Positions 18,117 to 26,151 of a DNA stretch of 64,000 nt are shown here, piece by piece (position 1 is the first letter of the stretch; each line of letters starts with the position of its first letter). The DNA comes from Pseudomonadota bacterium (GTDB lineage: Bacteria; Pseudomonadota; Gammaproteobacteria; Xanthomonadales; Xanthomonadaceae). The stretch spans positions 39,940 through 103,939 of the forward strand of contig CAUJIN010000029.1 of assembly GCA_963205495.1 (NCBI GenBank). Reading direction: 5' to 3'. Made by a program: the position numbers and the translations under genes. Below the pieces are notes generated by a model. That model was not told where the DNA came from. It did no database searches and saw only the letters and a list, made by a program, of their open reading frames with translations.

Positions 18117-18421
18117 TTCACGTCCCTCAGGATGTCGGCCAGGATCGGGTCGTGCTTCTTCCTGGAAAGGTAGACGTAAGCGCCGATCATCAGCACCGCG
18201 CTGACCTCGATCAGCACCGCCACCACCAGTCCGCGCGTCATCGTCGCGCCGGCCCACAGCGGCGCCGACAGCGCGCCGGACCAGAAGGCAAGCGTGAGGA
18301 TGAAGCCGAAATACACCACGACCATCAGCAGAAAGAACGCCAGCCGCGTCCGGGCGCGGCGCTCCACCAGTTCACGATAACGCGGGTGTGCCAGCACCCG
18401 CTGCACGATGTCTTGCGTCAT
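18113..18421 (-). CDS. DUF485 inner-membrane protein (YjcH-like)
   Basis: 102 residues, two membrane helices (about 27-48 and 60-82), N-terminal DIVQRVLAHPRYRELVERR typical of DUF485. Always paired with ActP; it is thought to be an accessory of the symporter but its role is not established. Thirteen bases separate it from the porin stop, and it overlaps actP by 4. Confidence 0.92.
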   Translation of the reverse strand: MTQDIVQRVLAHPRYRELVERRARTRLAFFLLMVVVYFGFILTLAFWSGALSAPLWAGATMTRGLVVAVLIEVSAVLMIGAYVYLSRKKHDPILADILRDVK

Positions 18422-18434
18422 TTCCCTTCCCCTC

Positions 18435-19763
18435 TCAGAAGCTGTATTTGGTGGTGAACTGCAGGCGCGTCAGGTCGCCGTCCGCGCCGCCTTCCACCTC
18501 GCGTTTTCCGACCATCAGCTCGGCGCCGACGTCGACCTTGGGCAGCGGTGAATAGAACAGGTTGGCACGAAGGCTCGACACCGTTTTCGTGGCCGCGGCG
18601 CCCGTGAGCGCGAGGTCGTTGTCGTAGTCGCTTCGCGCGTAGACCAGGTTGCTGCGCAGCTTCGGGCTGAAGGCGTGACGCCAGCCGATGTAGCCCGCGC
18701 GTGCGCCGATGAGGTCGAGCTGGCCATCCGCATCCAGTGCGGCGTCGCCGGTGATCGCAAGGCCGATGTATCGGCTGATGCCCTCGCCCAGCGTGATCTG
18801 GTAGCGCAGGTCGTCGTCGGAACCCATCACCCACTTGCCGCCGAGGGTGATGCCGCCGCCCAGTTCGCTGTCCCGGGCACCCGCGCGGTCCACCCGCAGC
18901 AGGCGCGCGATCGCGCCGATGCCGAACGTGCCCCAGTCGCCCTTCCAGCCGTGGCGCAGGGAGAGATCGGGCATCGCCCCGCGATCGGATGCGGCGGCAC
19001 CGACCAACACCGTTTCGGGGTTCTCCAGCGCGACGCTGAATCCGCCCGAGGTGTAGCGCAGCTGCGCCTGGCGCACGAACACGATCGCATCGGTCGGACC
19101 GATGAAATCCACCGTTTCCGGCATCGCGGTCAGGTCCATCAGGTTCGACCAGGTCTGCCCCGCGAGCCAGCCGTTCCAGCCCAGGTAGGCGTGGCGCAGG
19201 GTGGTGCCATAGGTGTTGGTCGCACTCTGGTTGCCCAGCGCGTTGCCGAAGAAATCGACCTCGAAGAACGCGCCGAACTTGCTGCCCGCCTCGGTGACGC
19301 TGTCGATGCCGAGGTTCACGCGCGAAAACCTGGCGTGGGCGTCGTAATCGGTGCCCGAGGAAGCGCCGCCCACCGGGATCTGGCTGGGCAGGTAGAGCGC
19401 GCGTCCCACCGCGCCGTCGGCAAGCTGGCCGTCGCCCGTGCGCGTGGCGAGAAAGTCGGCTTTTGCATAGCCCCCGATCCGGATCGAGGTGCCTGCCGCC
19501 GCGCCCGGCATTTGCAGCGTCACGCCCGCCGGGCGTGCCTCCGCGGGCTGCGGCGCTGGTACCGCCGCCGTCTTCACCGGCTCATTCCGTGCAGCCTGCG
19601 ACGGCTGCTGGCTCAGCAGCGCCTGCACCATGCGCTCCAGCTCCGCCACCCGCGCCTCCAGCGCAAGCTCGCGCTCGCTCTGCGCCAGCGCGGGTGCCGA
19701 AGCTCCGGCCACCAGCAGCGCCGTGAACAGGGCCGCCCTTGCGATCCTCGTCGCGCGTTTCAT
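18435..19763 (-). CDS. DcaP-family outer-membrane porin
   Basis: 442 residues: signal peptide (LLVAGASAPALA), a short coiled coil (ELALEARVAELERMVQALLSQQ, in part) that in DcaP porins trimerises, a linker, then a beta-barrel beginning SIRIGGYAKADFLA and ending with a terminal aromatic (TTKYSF), the signature of outer-membrane insertion. DcaP porins pass small dicarboxylates or other anions. First gene of the porin-DUF485-actP cluster. ATG at 19763 is preceded by GAGGGAGGGA. Confidence 0.88.
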   Translation of the reverse strand: MKRATRIARAALFTALLVAGASAPALAQSERELALEARVAELERMVQALLSQQPSQAARNEPVKTAAVPAPQPAEARPAGVTLQMPGAAAGTSIRIGGYAKADFLATRTGDGQLADGAVGRALYLPSQIPVGGASSGTDYDAHARFSRVNLGIDSVTEAGSKFGAFFEVDFFGNALGNQSATNTYGTTLRHAYLGWNGWLAGQTWSNLMDLTAMPETVDFIGPTDAIVFVRQAQLRYTSGGFSVALENPETVLVGAAASDRGAMPDLSLRHGWKGDWGTFGIGAIARLLRVDRAGARDSELGGGITLGGKWVMGSDDDLRYQITLGEGISRYIGLAITGDAALDADGQLDLIGARAGYIGWRHAFSPKLRSNLVYARSDYDNDLALTGAAATKTVSSLRANLFYSPLPKVDVGAELMVGKREVEGGADGDLTRLQFTTKYSF

Positions 19764-19833
19764 CCGCAGTCCCTCCCTCAAGAGATGCCTCGGGACCGAG
19801 TCTGCGGGCCAGCTTCACGCACACGCCATTCGC

Positions 19834-19857
19834 CTTTGGTCGTGGCCTCGACCAAAG
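19834..19857. promoter_or_regulatory. inverted repeat upstream of the porin-DUF485-actP cluster
   Basis: Perfect 9-bp arms CTTTGGTCG and CGACCAAAG separated by 6 bp, about 70 bp before the porin start. Symmetric, isolated and in the only sizeable gap of the cluster, so it is a good operator candidate. The regulator is not identifiable from the window. Confidence 0.5.
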
Positions 19858-19971
19858 TCCAAGTATTCCGCAAGCAGCCACCCGGAGTGGCGAACCGGCT
19901 GGCGCGAGCCTGTCCCGCGCCGATTCACGCGGCGCGGAACCTCCGGGAGCAAGCCATGCTCTGCGCGCACT

Positions 19972-20940
19972 TCACGCGAAGGCGTAGCGCACCACGTGGA
20001 AGAAGATCGGCGCGGCGAAAGTGACCGAATCGAGCCGGTCGAGCATGCCGCCGTGGCCTTCGATCATCTGTCCCCAGTCCTTGGCGCCGAGGCTGCGCTT
20101 GACCGCCGACAGCGCCAGCCCGCCGAGGAAGCCGCACAGCACGATCAGCAGCGACAGCAGGCCCGATTGCAGCGGCGTGAAGGGCGTGATCCACCACAGC
20201 GCCGCGCCCACGCCCGCCGCCGAAATCCCGCCGCCGAGCAGCCCTTCCACGGTCTTGGACGGGCTGACGGAAGGTGCGAGCCTGTGCTTGCCGAACAGCT
20301 TGCCGAACACGTACTGCAACACGTCCGAAAGCTGCACCACCAGCAGCAGGTACAGGAGCAGCAGCAGGTTGCCGTTCTCGTAGCCGGGGATGTCGAGCAG
20401 CAGCAGCGCCGGCGCGTAGCTGATGCAGTACACCGTCAGCATCAGCCCCCACTGGATCTTGGTGTTGCGCTCGAGGAAGCCTTCGGTGTCGCCGGCCAGC
20501 GCCGACACCGCCGGCAGCAGCAGGAAGCCGTACACCGGGATGCACATCACGAACAGGCCGTACCAGTCGATCCCGATCAGGAAATACTGCAGCGGGATGG
20601 CGACGTAGAAGCACAGCACCAGCACCAGGTGGTCGCCGCGCCGCGTCGGGGTGAGCGTGACGAACTCGCGCAGCGCCAGGAACGAGGCCGCGGCGAACAG
20701 CACCAGGGTGGCGATCTTGCCGAGCAGGAAGCACGCGCCCAGCACCGCCACCATCGCCCACCAGGCGTTGATCCGCGCCACGAGGTTGTCCACCGTCGCG
20801 CCGGGGCTGCGGCGTCGCAGCACCGCCGCGATCGCGCTGGCCACCAGCAGGAGCGCCAGCACTCCGCCCATCACCTGCCAGAACGCTTCGGGCGTGCGGT
20901 GCACGAGCGTCTGGAACCATTGCACCGCCGTATCGATCAT
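19972..20940 (-). CDS. phosphatidate cytidylyltransferase (CdsA family)
   Basis: Makes CDP-diacylglycerol from phosphatidate and CTP in the inner membrane. 322 residues with eight or so membrane helices and the CTP-transferase signature near the C-terminus, KRSLGAKDWGQMIEGHGGML followed by DRLDS. This is the second-type CdsA usually encoded with a PlsC and a CDP-alcohol phosphotransferase; here those lie 5 kb upstream (26152-27368), separated by the interposed block 21109-25947. Confidence 0.92.
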   Translation of the reverse strand: MIDTAVQWFQTLVHRTPEAFWQVMGGVLALLLVASAIAAVLRRRSPGATVDNLVARINAWWAMVAVLGACFLLGKIATLVLFAAASFLALREFVTLTPTRRGDHLVLVLCFYVAIPLQYFLIGIDWYGLFVMCIPVYGFLLLPAVSALAGDTEGFLERNTKIQWGLMLTVYCISYAPALLLLDIPGYENGNLLLLLYLLLVVQLSDVLQYVFGKLFGKHRLAPSVSPSKTVEGLLGGGISAAGVGAALWWITPFTPLQSGLLSLLIVLCGFLGGLALSAVKRSLGAKDWGQMIEGHGGMLDRLDSVTFAAPIFFHVVRYAFA

Positions 20941-21108
20941 CGCTTCCTCGCCATTGCCGGGCCGGACCCGCCGGGCCGCGATTCTAGCCGCGCTTCCGCG
21001 CAGGAGCGCGGCGCAAGCAGCGATGCTGCCGCCATGCGGATCCGGTCTGCGGCGCGCGCGGGACCCCGGCCAGCGCCGCCCCCTCCCGTGCGATCCGCGG
21101 CGGCGGCC

Positions 21109-21681
21109 TCAGTCCGGCGCCGCCAGATGCTGCTTGAGCCAGGCGCTGGCGTGGGCCCACTCGCGATTGACCGCCGAAGGGTGGATATCCAGCGCCTGCG
21201 CGGTTTCCTCGATGGTGAAACCGGCGAACACCCGCAGCTCCACCACGCTGGCGGCGCGCGGATCGAGCCGCGCCAACGTCGCCAGCGCCGAATCGAGCGC
21301 GACCAGGTCCTCGGGGTTGGCGCTGAACGCCACGTCACAGCCGTCCAGCGAGGCCGGCGCGACGCCTGCGCCGCGCTTGTCGGCGAGCTTGCGGCGCGCG
21401 CGATCGACCAGCACCTGACGCATCGCGCGCGCGACGATGCGCGCGAAATGCTTGCGGTCGTCGGCGGCCGGCGCCTGCGCGGCGAGGGTGAGCTTGATCA
21501 GCGCATCATTGAACAGGGCGGTCGGCTGCAGCGTGTCGTGCCCCGACTCGCTGCGCAGCACCGCCGCAGCGAGTCGCTTGAGCTCGCCGTACAGGCGCGT
21601 GAACACGCGGTCGCGCGCGGCGGCGTCGCCGTCCTGCCAGTCGCGGATCCAGTTGGTGATGTCATCGGCATGGGCCTGCAT
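21109..21681 (-). CDS. ECF-like RNA polymerase sigma factor (TIGR02999-type)
   Basis: 190 residues with sigma region 2 (DRVFTRLYGELKRLAAAVLR...LQPTALFNDALIKL) and region 4 (RAASVVELRVFAGFTIEETAQ followed by ALDIHPSAVNREWAHASAWL). The LQPTAL segment and overall layout fit the TIGR02999 group, which is characteristically encoded beside a Ser/Thr kinase rather than an anti-sigma factor. No kinase or anti-sigma gene adjoins it here; a matching kinase lies 23 kb away at 44456. Start at MQAHADDITNW, the usual family length. Its neighbours upstream on the same strand share a conserved upstream element. Confidence 0.9.
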   Translation of the reverse strand: MQAHADDITNWIRDWQDGDAAARDRVFTRLYGELKRLAAAVLRSESGHDTLQPTALFNDALIKLTLAAQAPAADDRKHFARIVARAMRQVLVDRARRKLADKRGAGVAPASLDGCDVAFSANPEDLVALDSALATLARLDPRAASVVELRVFAGFTIEETAQALDIHPSAVNREWAHASAWLKQHLAAPD

Positions 21682-21750
21682 CGCGCAAGGATACGCGAGG
21701 CCTGCCGTGCGCATCCAACGGCCGATGCCTGCCCATCGAAGCTTGTTCCC

Positions 21751-21775
21751 GGCGGGAGGCAGGAGTGCTCCCGCC
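21751..21775. terminator. hairpin before the sigma-factor gene
   Basis: 8-bp perfect stem GGCGGGAG/CTCCCGCC with a 9-nt loop between the 3' end of the delta-60 gene (21799) and the sigma gene start. No T-run, so terminator or attenuator function is uncertain. Confidence 0.35.
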
Positions 21776-21798
21776 GTCGGCACCGTGATCCCCGTCGC

Positions 21799-23214
21799 TC
21801 ATTCGAACCCGTCGGAAAACAGTTCACCCAGCGTGAATCGCGCGATCAGCCAGTCGCTGTCGGTGTCGGGATTGCACTGGCGCGTGGCGCTGCCGACCAG
21901 CACCGGCGCCCCGTTCCACAGCGACAGACGCGTGTGTACCTGCTGGCTGGCCTGGCCGGCGCAGGAGGGCGAAGGGCTGCGGTAGCTGACGGTGGCGGCA
22001 TCCGCCGGCAGGGCCGCATCCTCGGCTGCCGTGGCTCCGATGCGAGCAAGCGCCAGATGAAAACCCGAATGAGCAAAGCCACCACCGGCCGGGCGCTTGA
22101 CCACCTGGGCGCCGTAGAGCACATGCGTGGCATCCAGCGGCATGATGGACTCGGCACTGGATAGAATGCCCGTTGCAACGCCGTCGATCGGGGCGCTCGG
22201 CGGCAGATCCAGCGTGCTGATGCCGCCCTGGCGAAACACCACCAGTCGCGGTGTCCGCGGCCCGCTGCTGCCATGGGCGCGCCAGCTGCTGCCGGCCACC
22301 AGCACGCCCGGCCGCAGCAGGCGCGCACCCTGCAGGACATCGTCGCCACCGCCACCGCGGATCGTCGCCGTCGGCTGCAGGGTCGCCGCATCCAGCAGGC
22401 CGAGGTAGTACACCCGCTGCCCGGAAGCATCGTCGCCGTCGCCGACCAGCCACAGCTCGCCGCCGGGGCCGTAGTCGGCACCGCTGGCCGACATGGCGCC
22501 CGACAGCCCGGGCAGGTCCGGCACGCTGGCGCCGGCGAGCGCGCCGTCGGCGCTGAAGCGCGCGACGAAAGGCCGGGACTGGCCGCCGCCCGCCGGCGCG
22601 AGCTCCGCCATGCCGGTCAGCAGCAGCTCGCCACTGGCGGCACGGTTGAGGCCCAGCGGGGCCTCACCGCCCGCGAGCCCGCCGCGGAAGTCGTCCAGGT
22701 CCAGCATCGTCACGCCTCCCGTGCCGAAGCCCGGGTCGAGCTGTCCCTCGGCGGTGATCCGCAGGAGCTGCAGATTGCATTCTGCGCCAGCATCATTCCA
22801 GCAGGCGCCCGTGCCGCCGCCCGACACACTGCGCGCGACCACGGTGCGCCCGCCCCCGACGCACAGCGCGGCGTGGCCGAAGGAGAAAGTTCCACCGCTG
22901 GACAGCGCGATGAAGCGACGGCCGGCGCTGCCAAAGGCAGGGTCGAGGCTGCCATCGGGCCGCAGCCGCACCACGCCGATCCAGTCGGAGCCGCTGATAC
23001 CCCGCACCATGCCGCTGACGATCTGGGTGCCGTCCGGGCCGGGGCAACTCGCGTAGGCGCGATCGAAATCGGCACCCGCAGTCAGCGGATCGAAGCCGAT
23101 CGTCTTCCAGCCGTCGCCGTCGAAACCCGCATCCAGCTTCACCGCCCGGGCCGCGCCGGCCAGACCCAGCATCGCCAAGGCAATCGCTACCCACCAACCA
23201 GCCACGCTGCGCAT
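21799..23214 (-). CDS. secreted delta-60-repeat-like protein with DGFE C-terminus (paralog 1)
   Basis: 471 residues. Signal peptide MRSVAGWWVAIALAMLGLAG to about residue 24, then beta-rich repeats of the delta-60 type (SLDPAFGSAGRRF, LDPGFGTGGVTMLD) in which each blade starts from a data-query-like segment such as D-G-T-Q-I-V-S-G. It ends SDWLIARFTLGELFSDGFE. It is a paralog of the gene at 23316 (shared RLLRPGVLVAG, SDWL(I/L)AR, the GCAG..(S/R).Q.H region and the tail). The start has GAGGAG upstream. A conserved 30-bp element lies 36 bp before the ATG. No enzymatic motif; probably a propeller-like surface or extracellular protein. Confidence 0.82.
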   Translation of the reverse strand: MRSVAGWWVAIALAMLGLAGAARAVKLDAGFDGDGWKTIGFDPLTAGADFDRAYASCPGPDGTQIVSGMVRGISGSDWIGVVRLRPDGSLDPAFGSAGRRFIALSSGGTFSFGHAALCVGGGRTVVARSVSGGGTGACWNDAGAECNLQLLRITAEGQLDPGFGTGGVTMLDLDDFRGGLAGGEAPLGLNRAASGELLLTGMAELAPAGGGQSRPFVARFSADGALAGASVPDLPGLSGAMSASGADYGPGGELWLVGDGDDASGQRVYYLGLLDAATLQPTATIRGGGGDDVLQGARLLRPGVLVAGSSWRAHGSSGPRTPRLVVFRQGGISTLDLPPSAPIDGVATGILSSAESIMPLDATHVLYGAQVVKRPAGGGFAHSGFHLALARIGATAAEDAALPADAATVSYRSPSPSCAGQASQQVHTRLSLWNGAPVLVGSATRQCNPDTDSDWLIARFTLGELFSDGFE

Positions 23215-23250
23215 CGCATTCTCCTCGCGGCACCACGCCGTCTCGTCCTG

Positions 23251-23280
23251 CAGTACGCAGGCCGGCGGCGTTTTCACCGC
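23251..23280 (-). promoter_or_regulatory. conserved upstream element, copy C
   Basis: 30 bp reading on the minus strand GCGGTGAAAA... ending CTGCGTACTG, 36 bp before the start of the 23214 gene. It matches the elements at 24728 and 25989 at about 25 of 30 positions, with the core GAAA-N14-CGTACTG invariant, although the flanks are unrelated. This suggests a binding site or promoter. Confidence 0.5.
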
Positions 23281-23315
23281 GCCGCCACAGCGCACGGCGC
23301 CAACTGCGCCGCCGG

Positions 23316-24686
23316 TCAGGGCTCGAAGCCGTCGGCGAAGATCCGGTCGAACGGATGGTCGATGCGCGCCAGCAGCCAGTCGCTGCCGCCGCCCGCCGGG
23401 CAATCGTGCGCGGCGTGGCCGACCAGCAGCGGGCGCCGCAGCGACAGCGCGACCTGGGCGTGGAACTGGTCGCGCACGTTGCCGGCGCAACCGGGTTCCA
23501 TCGGGCGCGTGTAGCTCAGGCTGAGGCTTCCGCCGTTGCCGAAATCGGTCAGCACCTGGTCGTCGGCGGCGCCGGCGCCGATGCGCGCGGCGGCGAGGTA
23601 GTAGCCCTTGTAGCCGAGGAAGGTGGCGCCCGCATCGAAGGCCTCGGCACCGGCCGCAAACAGCACGCGGTCCGCATCGACGCGGGCCACCGCCAGATCG
23701 TGCGCGTCGATGCCGGTGCCCAGGCCGGCCGCGCTGCCGAGCGGCAGCGGCGCCGGCTGCGGCAGGGCGAGCAGCGTCATCGACGCATCGCGCAGCACCA
23801 GCAGGCGCGGTTCGCCGGGGCTGCTGCCGTTGCGCTGCACCGCGCCGGCGACCAGCACGCCGGGGCGCAGCAGCCGCGCACCCTTCAACTGCACGCCATC
23901 GTCATCACTGATGTCGGTGCGCAGCACCGCGAGCGTCTGCGCATCGAGCACCAGCCGGAACGCGCGGTATCGCCCCTGCTGCAAGTGATAGCCATCACCG
24001 ACCAGCCACAGCGTGTTCCCAGCGGCAGGGACCGCCGCCGAGGCCGTGGTTTCCGAGCCCATGCCCGCCACCGCGACCGTGCCGAAATCGCGCAGGTGGC
24101 CAGCTGCGTCGATGCGCAGCAGGAAGGGCTGGAAGCCGCCAGTGCCCAGCAGCCTCACGCCGCCGGTCACCAGGTATTCACCGTCGTCGGCGCGGTTGAC
24201 TCCCAGCGGCCGCTGCTCGCCCGTCAGCGCGGCATTGCCGGCGGACACGTCGACCTCCAGCATCGCACCCTGGTTGAATGCAGGGTCGCGCTGGCCGCTG
24301 GCGTCGAACTTGTGGACTTGCAGGAACTCGCCCCCTCCTGCGGCGGCGATGCGCAGCACCACCAGCACCCCGCCGTCGGGCGTGCACAGCGCCGGCGCGT
24401 CGCCCAGCGCAACGAGATCCAGGCGATGATCCCGGGGAGCAAAGTCGGCATCGAGGCTGCCGTCCGCATGCAGGCGGCGCACCGACAGGTTGTCGTTGCC
24501 GCGCGAGCCCACCACCAGCAGCCTGCCGTCGGCCTGCTCGCAGGCCGCGTAGGCGCGATCCTCGACGCCTGCCGCCAGGTCCAGCGCCTGCCAGCCGTGC
24601 TCGCCAAATCCCGGGTCCATGCCGGTCTGCGCCAGCGCCACCTGCCAGGCCAGGCCCAGCATTCCACCGATCCACCCTCTCCGCAT
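23316..24686 (-). CDS. secreted delta-60-repeat-like protein with DGFE C-terminus (paralog 2)
   Basis: 456 residues. Signal peptide MRRGWIGGMLGLAWQVALAQ (cleavage after residue 18-20), then delta-60-like repeats (MDPGFGEHGWQALDL, SLDADFAPRDHRLDL, QRDPAFNQGAML). It ends DWLLARIDHPFDRIFADGFEP. Paralogous over its whole length with the gene just downstream at 21799. Its promoter and signal peptide are part of a 167-bp segment repeated at 25888-26054. No catalytic residues recognised; probable extracellular beta-propeller. Confidence 0.82.
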   Translation of the reverse strand: MRRGWIGGMLGLAWQVALAQTGMDPGFGEHGWQALDLAAGVEDRAYAACEQADGRLLVVGSRGNDNLSVRRLHADGSLDADFAPRDHRLDLVALGDAPALCTPDGGVLVVLRIAAAGGGEFLQVHKFDASGQRDPAFNQGAMLEVDVSAGNAALTGEQRPLGVNRADDGEYLVTGGVRLLGTGGFQPFLLRIDAAGHLRDFGTVAVAGMGSETTASAAVPAAGNTLWLVGDGYHLQQGRYRAFRLVLDAQTLAVLRTDISDDDGVQLKGARLLRPGVLVAGAVQRNGSSPGEPRLLVLRDASMTLLALPQPAPLPLGSAAGLGTGIDAHDLAVARVDADRVLFAAGAEAFDAGATFLGYKGYYLAAARIGAGAADDQVLTDFGNGGSLSLSYTRPMEPGCAGNVRDQFHAQVALSLRRPLLVGHAAHDCPAGGGSDWLLARIDHPFDRIFADGFEP

Positions 24687-24793
24687 CGTCGTGTCCAGAT
24701 CATGGCGCGCGTGGCGCCGGAATCCACCAGTACGCAGCCGGCCGGCGATTTCTCCGCTGCGCGCTCCGCGGTGAAGCCGCCGCCATCGTGCGT
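24627..24793 (-). repeat. duplicated promoter/signal-peptide segment, copy A
   Basis: 167 bp covering the upstream region, start codon and first ~20 codons of the 24686 gene. It matches 25888-26054 with 11 mismatches and no gaps (about 93 %). Similarity stops at the signal-peptide end, where the two proteins diverge completely. Confidence 0.9.
24728..24757 (-). promoter_or_regulatory. conserved upstream element, copy A
   Basis: Minus strand GCGGAGAAATCG... ending CTGCGTACTG, 41 bp before the ATG at 24686. Core GAAA-N14-CGTACTG is shared with copies B and C; resembles the two-box layout of an ECF-type promoter. Confidence 0.5.
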
Positions 24794-24826
24794 ACTGCCA
24801 AGGACCCCGACCCGGAAGACACCACC

Positions 24827-25264
24827 ATGCGCCTGATGGCCACGCTCCTGACGTGCTGCACCCTGATGACCTGCGAAGTGTCCGTCGCCCGCGACGACTC
24901 GTCCTTGCTGCGCGCGCAGGCCGAGGCCTGGGACCGCGCGATCGTGGCGCAGGACCGCGCCGCGATCGAGCGCAACCTGCACTCGGACTTCTTCCAGATC
25001 GACACGCGCGGCCAGCGCCACGCGCGCGCCGAGTTCGTGGCCAACCTCATGGATCCGCAGTTGCGCATCGAGCCCTACACGGTGCCGGATCTGGAAGTCG
25101 TGCAGCACGGCGACAGCGCGCTCCTGACCGGTACCACGCGCATGCACGGAACCTACGCCGGCAAGCCGTTCACCAGCCACTACCGCTACATCGACAGCTA
25201 CGTGCGCGAGCACGGCCGCTGGCGCGTGGTGGCGGTGCAGGTCACCGCCATCGACGAGCCGTGA
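24827..25264 (+). CDS. secreted SnoaL/DUF4440-like (NTF2-fold) protein
   Basis: 145 residues with a signal peptide (MRLMATLLTCCTLMTCEVSVA) and an NTF2-like cone: AWDRAIVAQDRAAIERNLHSDFFQIDTRG, then LEVVQHGDSALLTGTTRMHGTY and YRYIDSYVREHGRWRVVAVQV. DUF4440 proteins are small ligand-binding or enzyme-like folds with no single function. Divergent from the 24686 gene, convergent with the 25947 gene. Confidence 0.85.
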   Translation: MRLMATLLTCCTLMTCEVSVARDDSSLLRAQAEAWDRAIVAQDRAAIERNLHSDFFQIDTRGQRHARAEFVANLMDPQLRIEPYTVPDLEVVQHGDSALLTGTTRMHGTYAGKPFTSHYRYIDSYVREHGRWRVVAVQVTAIDEP

Positions 25265-25356
25265 CGGCGCACCCGCCCGGGCCGCGTCGCCACATCGAGG
25301 CGCCCGCTTCCCGCCGAGGCCCGGCCGCCGCACGGGACACGCCCGGCAGCGCGGGT

Positions 25357-25947
25357 TCAGCGCACCGAGCTGCCGGGCTTGGCCGCTTGGGCTGCGCACG
25401 GCTCGGCAGCGTGCGTGGCGAGCGCGGCGCGCAGGCTGCGGCCCTCGCCATCGATCACGTCGACGAGCTGCCAGCGACCGTGCCGCTGCCGCAGTTCGCC
25501 GTGCCACCGGCCGCGCGCCACCGCGCCGTCGACCAGCACCGCGTCCACGCGGGCGCGCGGGCCGCGCTGCGCGACCTGCAGGCGCTCGATCCACGCCATC
25601 GAGGTGTCATCGGAACCGCCGATGAGCCAACCGTGCTCCCAGAGGTCGGGCTTCCGGTCCGGCGGCGTGGCACGGCGGCAGCGCGCGTCACGCGCCGCCG
25701 CGGCACGCAGCCGGCGCCACAGTCGCGCGTCGACCCGGTCGCGCAGCGCAGCCAGCTCGTCCGGCGCCGGCAAGCCCGCGCGCGGAAGCTGCCATTCGAG
25801 CAAGGCGCGCGCGAAGGCCGCGGGCGTGCCGGACAGCGCCGTCTTCGACACGGGATCGACACGCGCGGCGGGCGGAGGCATGGCCGCCTGCGCCAGCGCG
25901 AGCTGCCAGGCCAGGCCCAGCATTCCACCGATCCACCCTCGCCGCAT
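25357..25947 (-). CDS. secreted protein of unknown function sharing a duplicated signal peptide
   Basis: 196 residues. The signal peptide MRRGWIGGMLGLAWQLALAQ differs by one residue from that of the unrelated 24686 protein, because both lie in the duplicated 167-bp segment. The mature part contains RVDARLWRRLRAAAARDARC, a PDLWEHGWLIGGSDDTS segment and VDAVLVDGAVARGRWHGELRQRHGRWQLVDVID, a beta-rich end resembling the DUF3828-like or NTF2-like layout, but no family is certain. It lacks the DGFE tail. Role unknown. Confidence 0.75.
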   Translation of the reverse strand: MRRGWIGGMLGLAWQLALAQAAMPPPAARVDPVSKTALSGTPAAFARALLEWQLPRAGLPAPDELAALRDRVDARLWRRLRAAAARDARCRRATPPDRKPDLWEHGWLIGGSDDTSMAWIERLQVAQRGPRARVDAVLVDGAVARGRWHGELRQRHGRWQLVDVIDGEGRSLRAALATHAAEPCAAQAAKPGSSVR

Positions 25948-26054
25948 CAAAGTGTCCAGACCATGGCGCGCGTGGCGCCGGCATCCTCCAGTACGCATCC
26001 GGCCGGCGATTTCTCCGCTCCGCGCTCCGCGGTGAAGCCGCCGCCATCGTGCGT
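25888..26054 (-). repeat. duplicated promoter/signal-peptide segment, copy B
   Basis: Second copy of the 167-bp segment (offset 1261 bp from copy A), covering promoter region, start and signal peptide of the 25947 gene. Same orientation as copy A, so it is a direct repeat that could recombine and delete 1.26 kb. Confidence 0.9.
25989..26018 (-). promoter_or_regulatory. conserved upstream element, copy B
   Basis: Minus strand GCGGAGAAATCG... ending ATGCGTACTG, 41 bp before the ATG at 25947; differs from copy A at one position. Confidence 0.5.
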
Positions 26055-26151
26055 GCCGCCGCAGCATGCGCCCCGGGATCGGGAACGGACGAACTTCCTC
26101 CGCTTCCGCCGTACGCGCCAGGGCCGCGAAACCTTCGCCGCCCGCGATGCC

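Noticed and set aside
21751..21775. Strong intrinsic terminator before the sigma gene
   Set aside because: The stem is good but no T-run follows on either strand, so it was listed only as a low-confidence hairpin.
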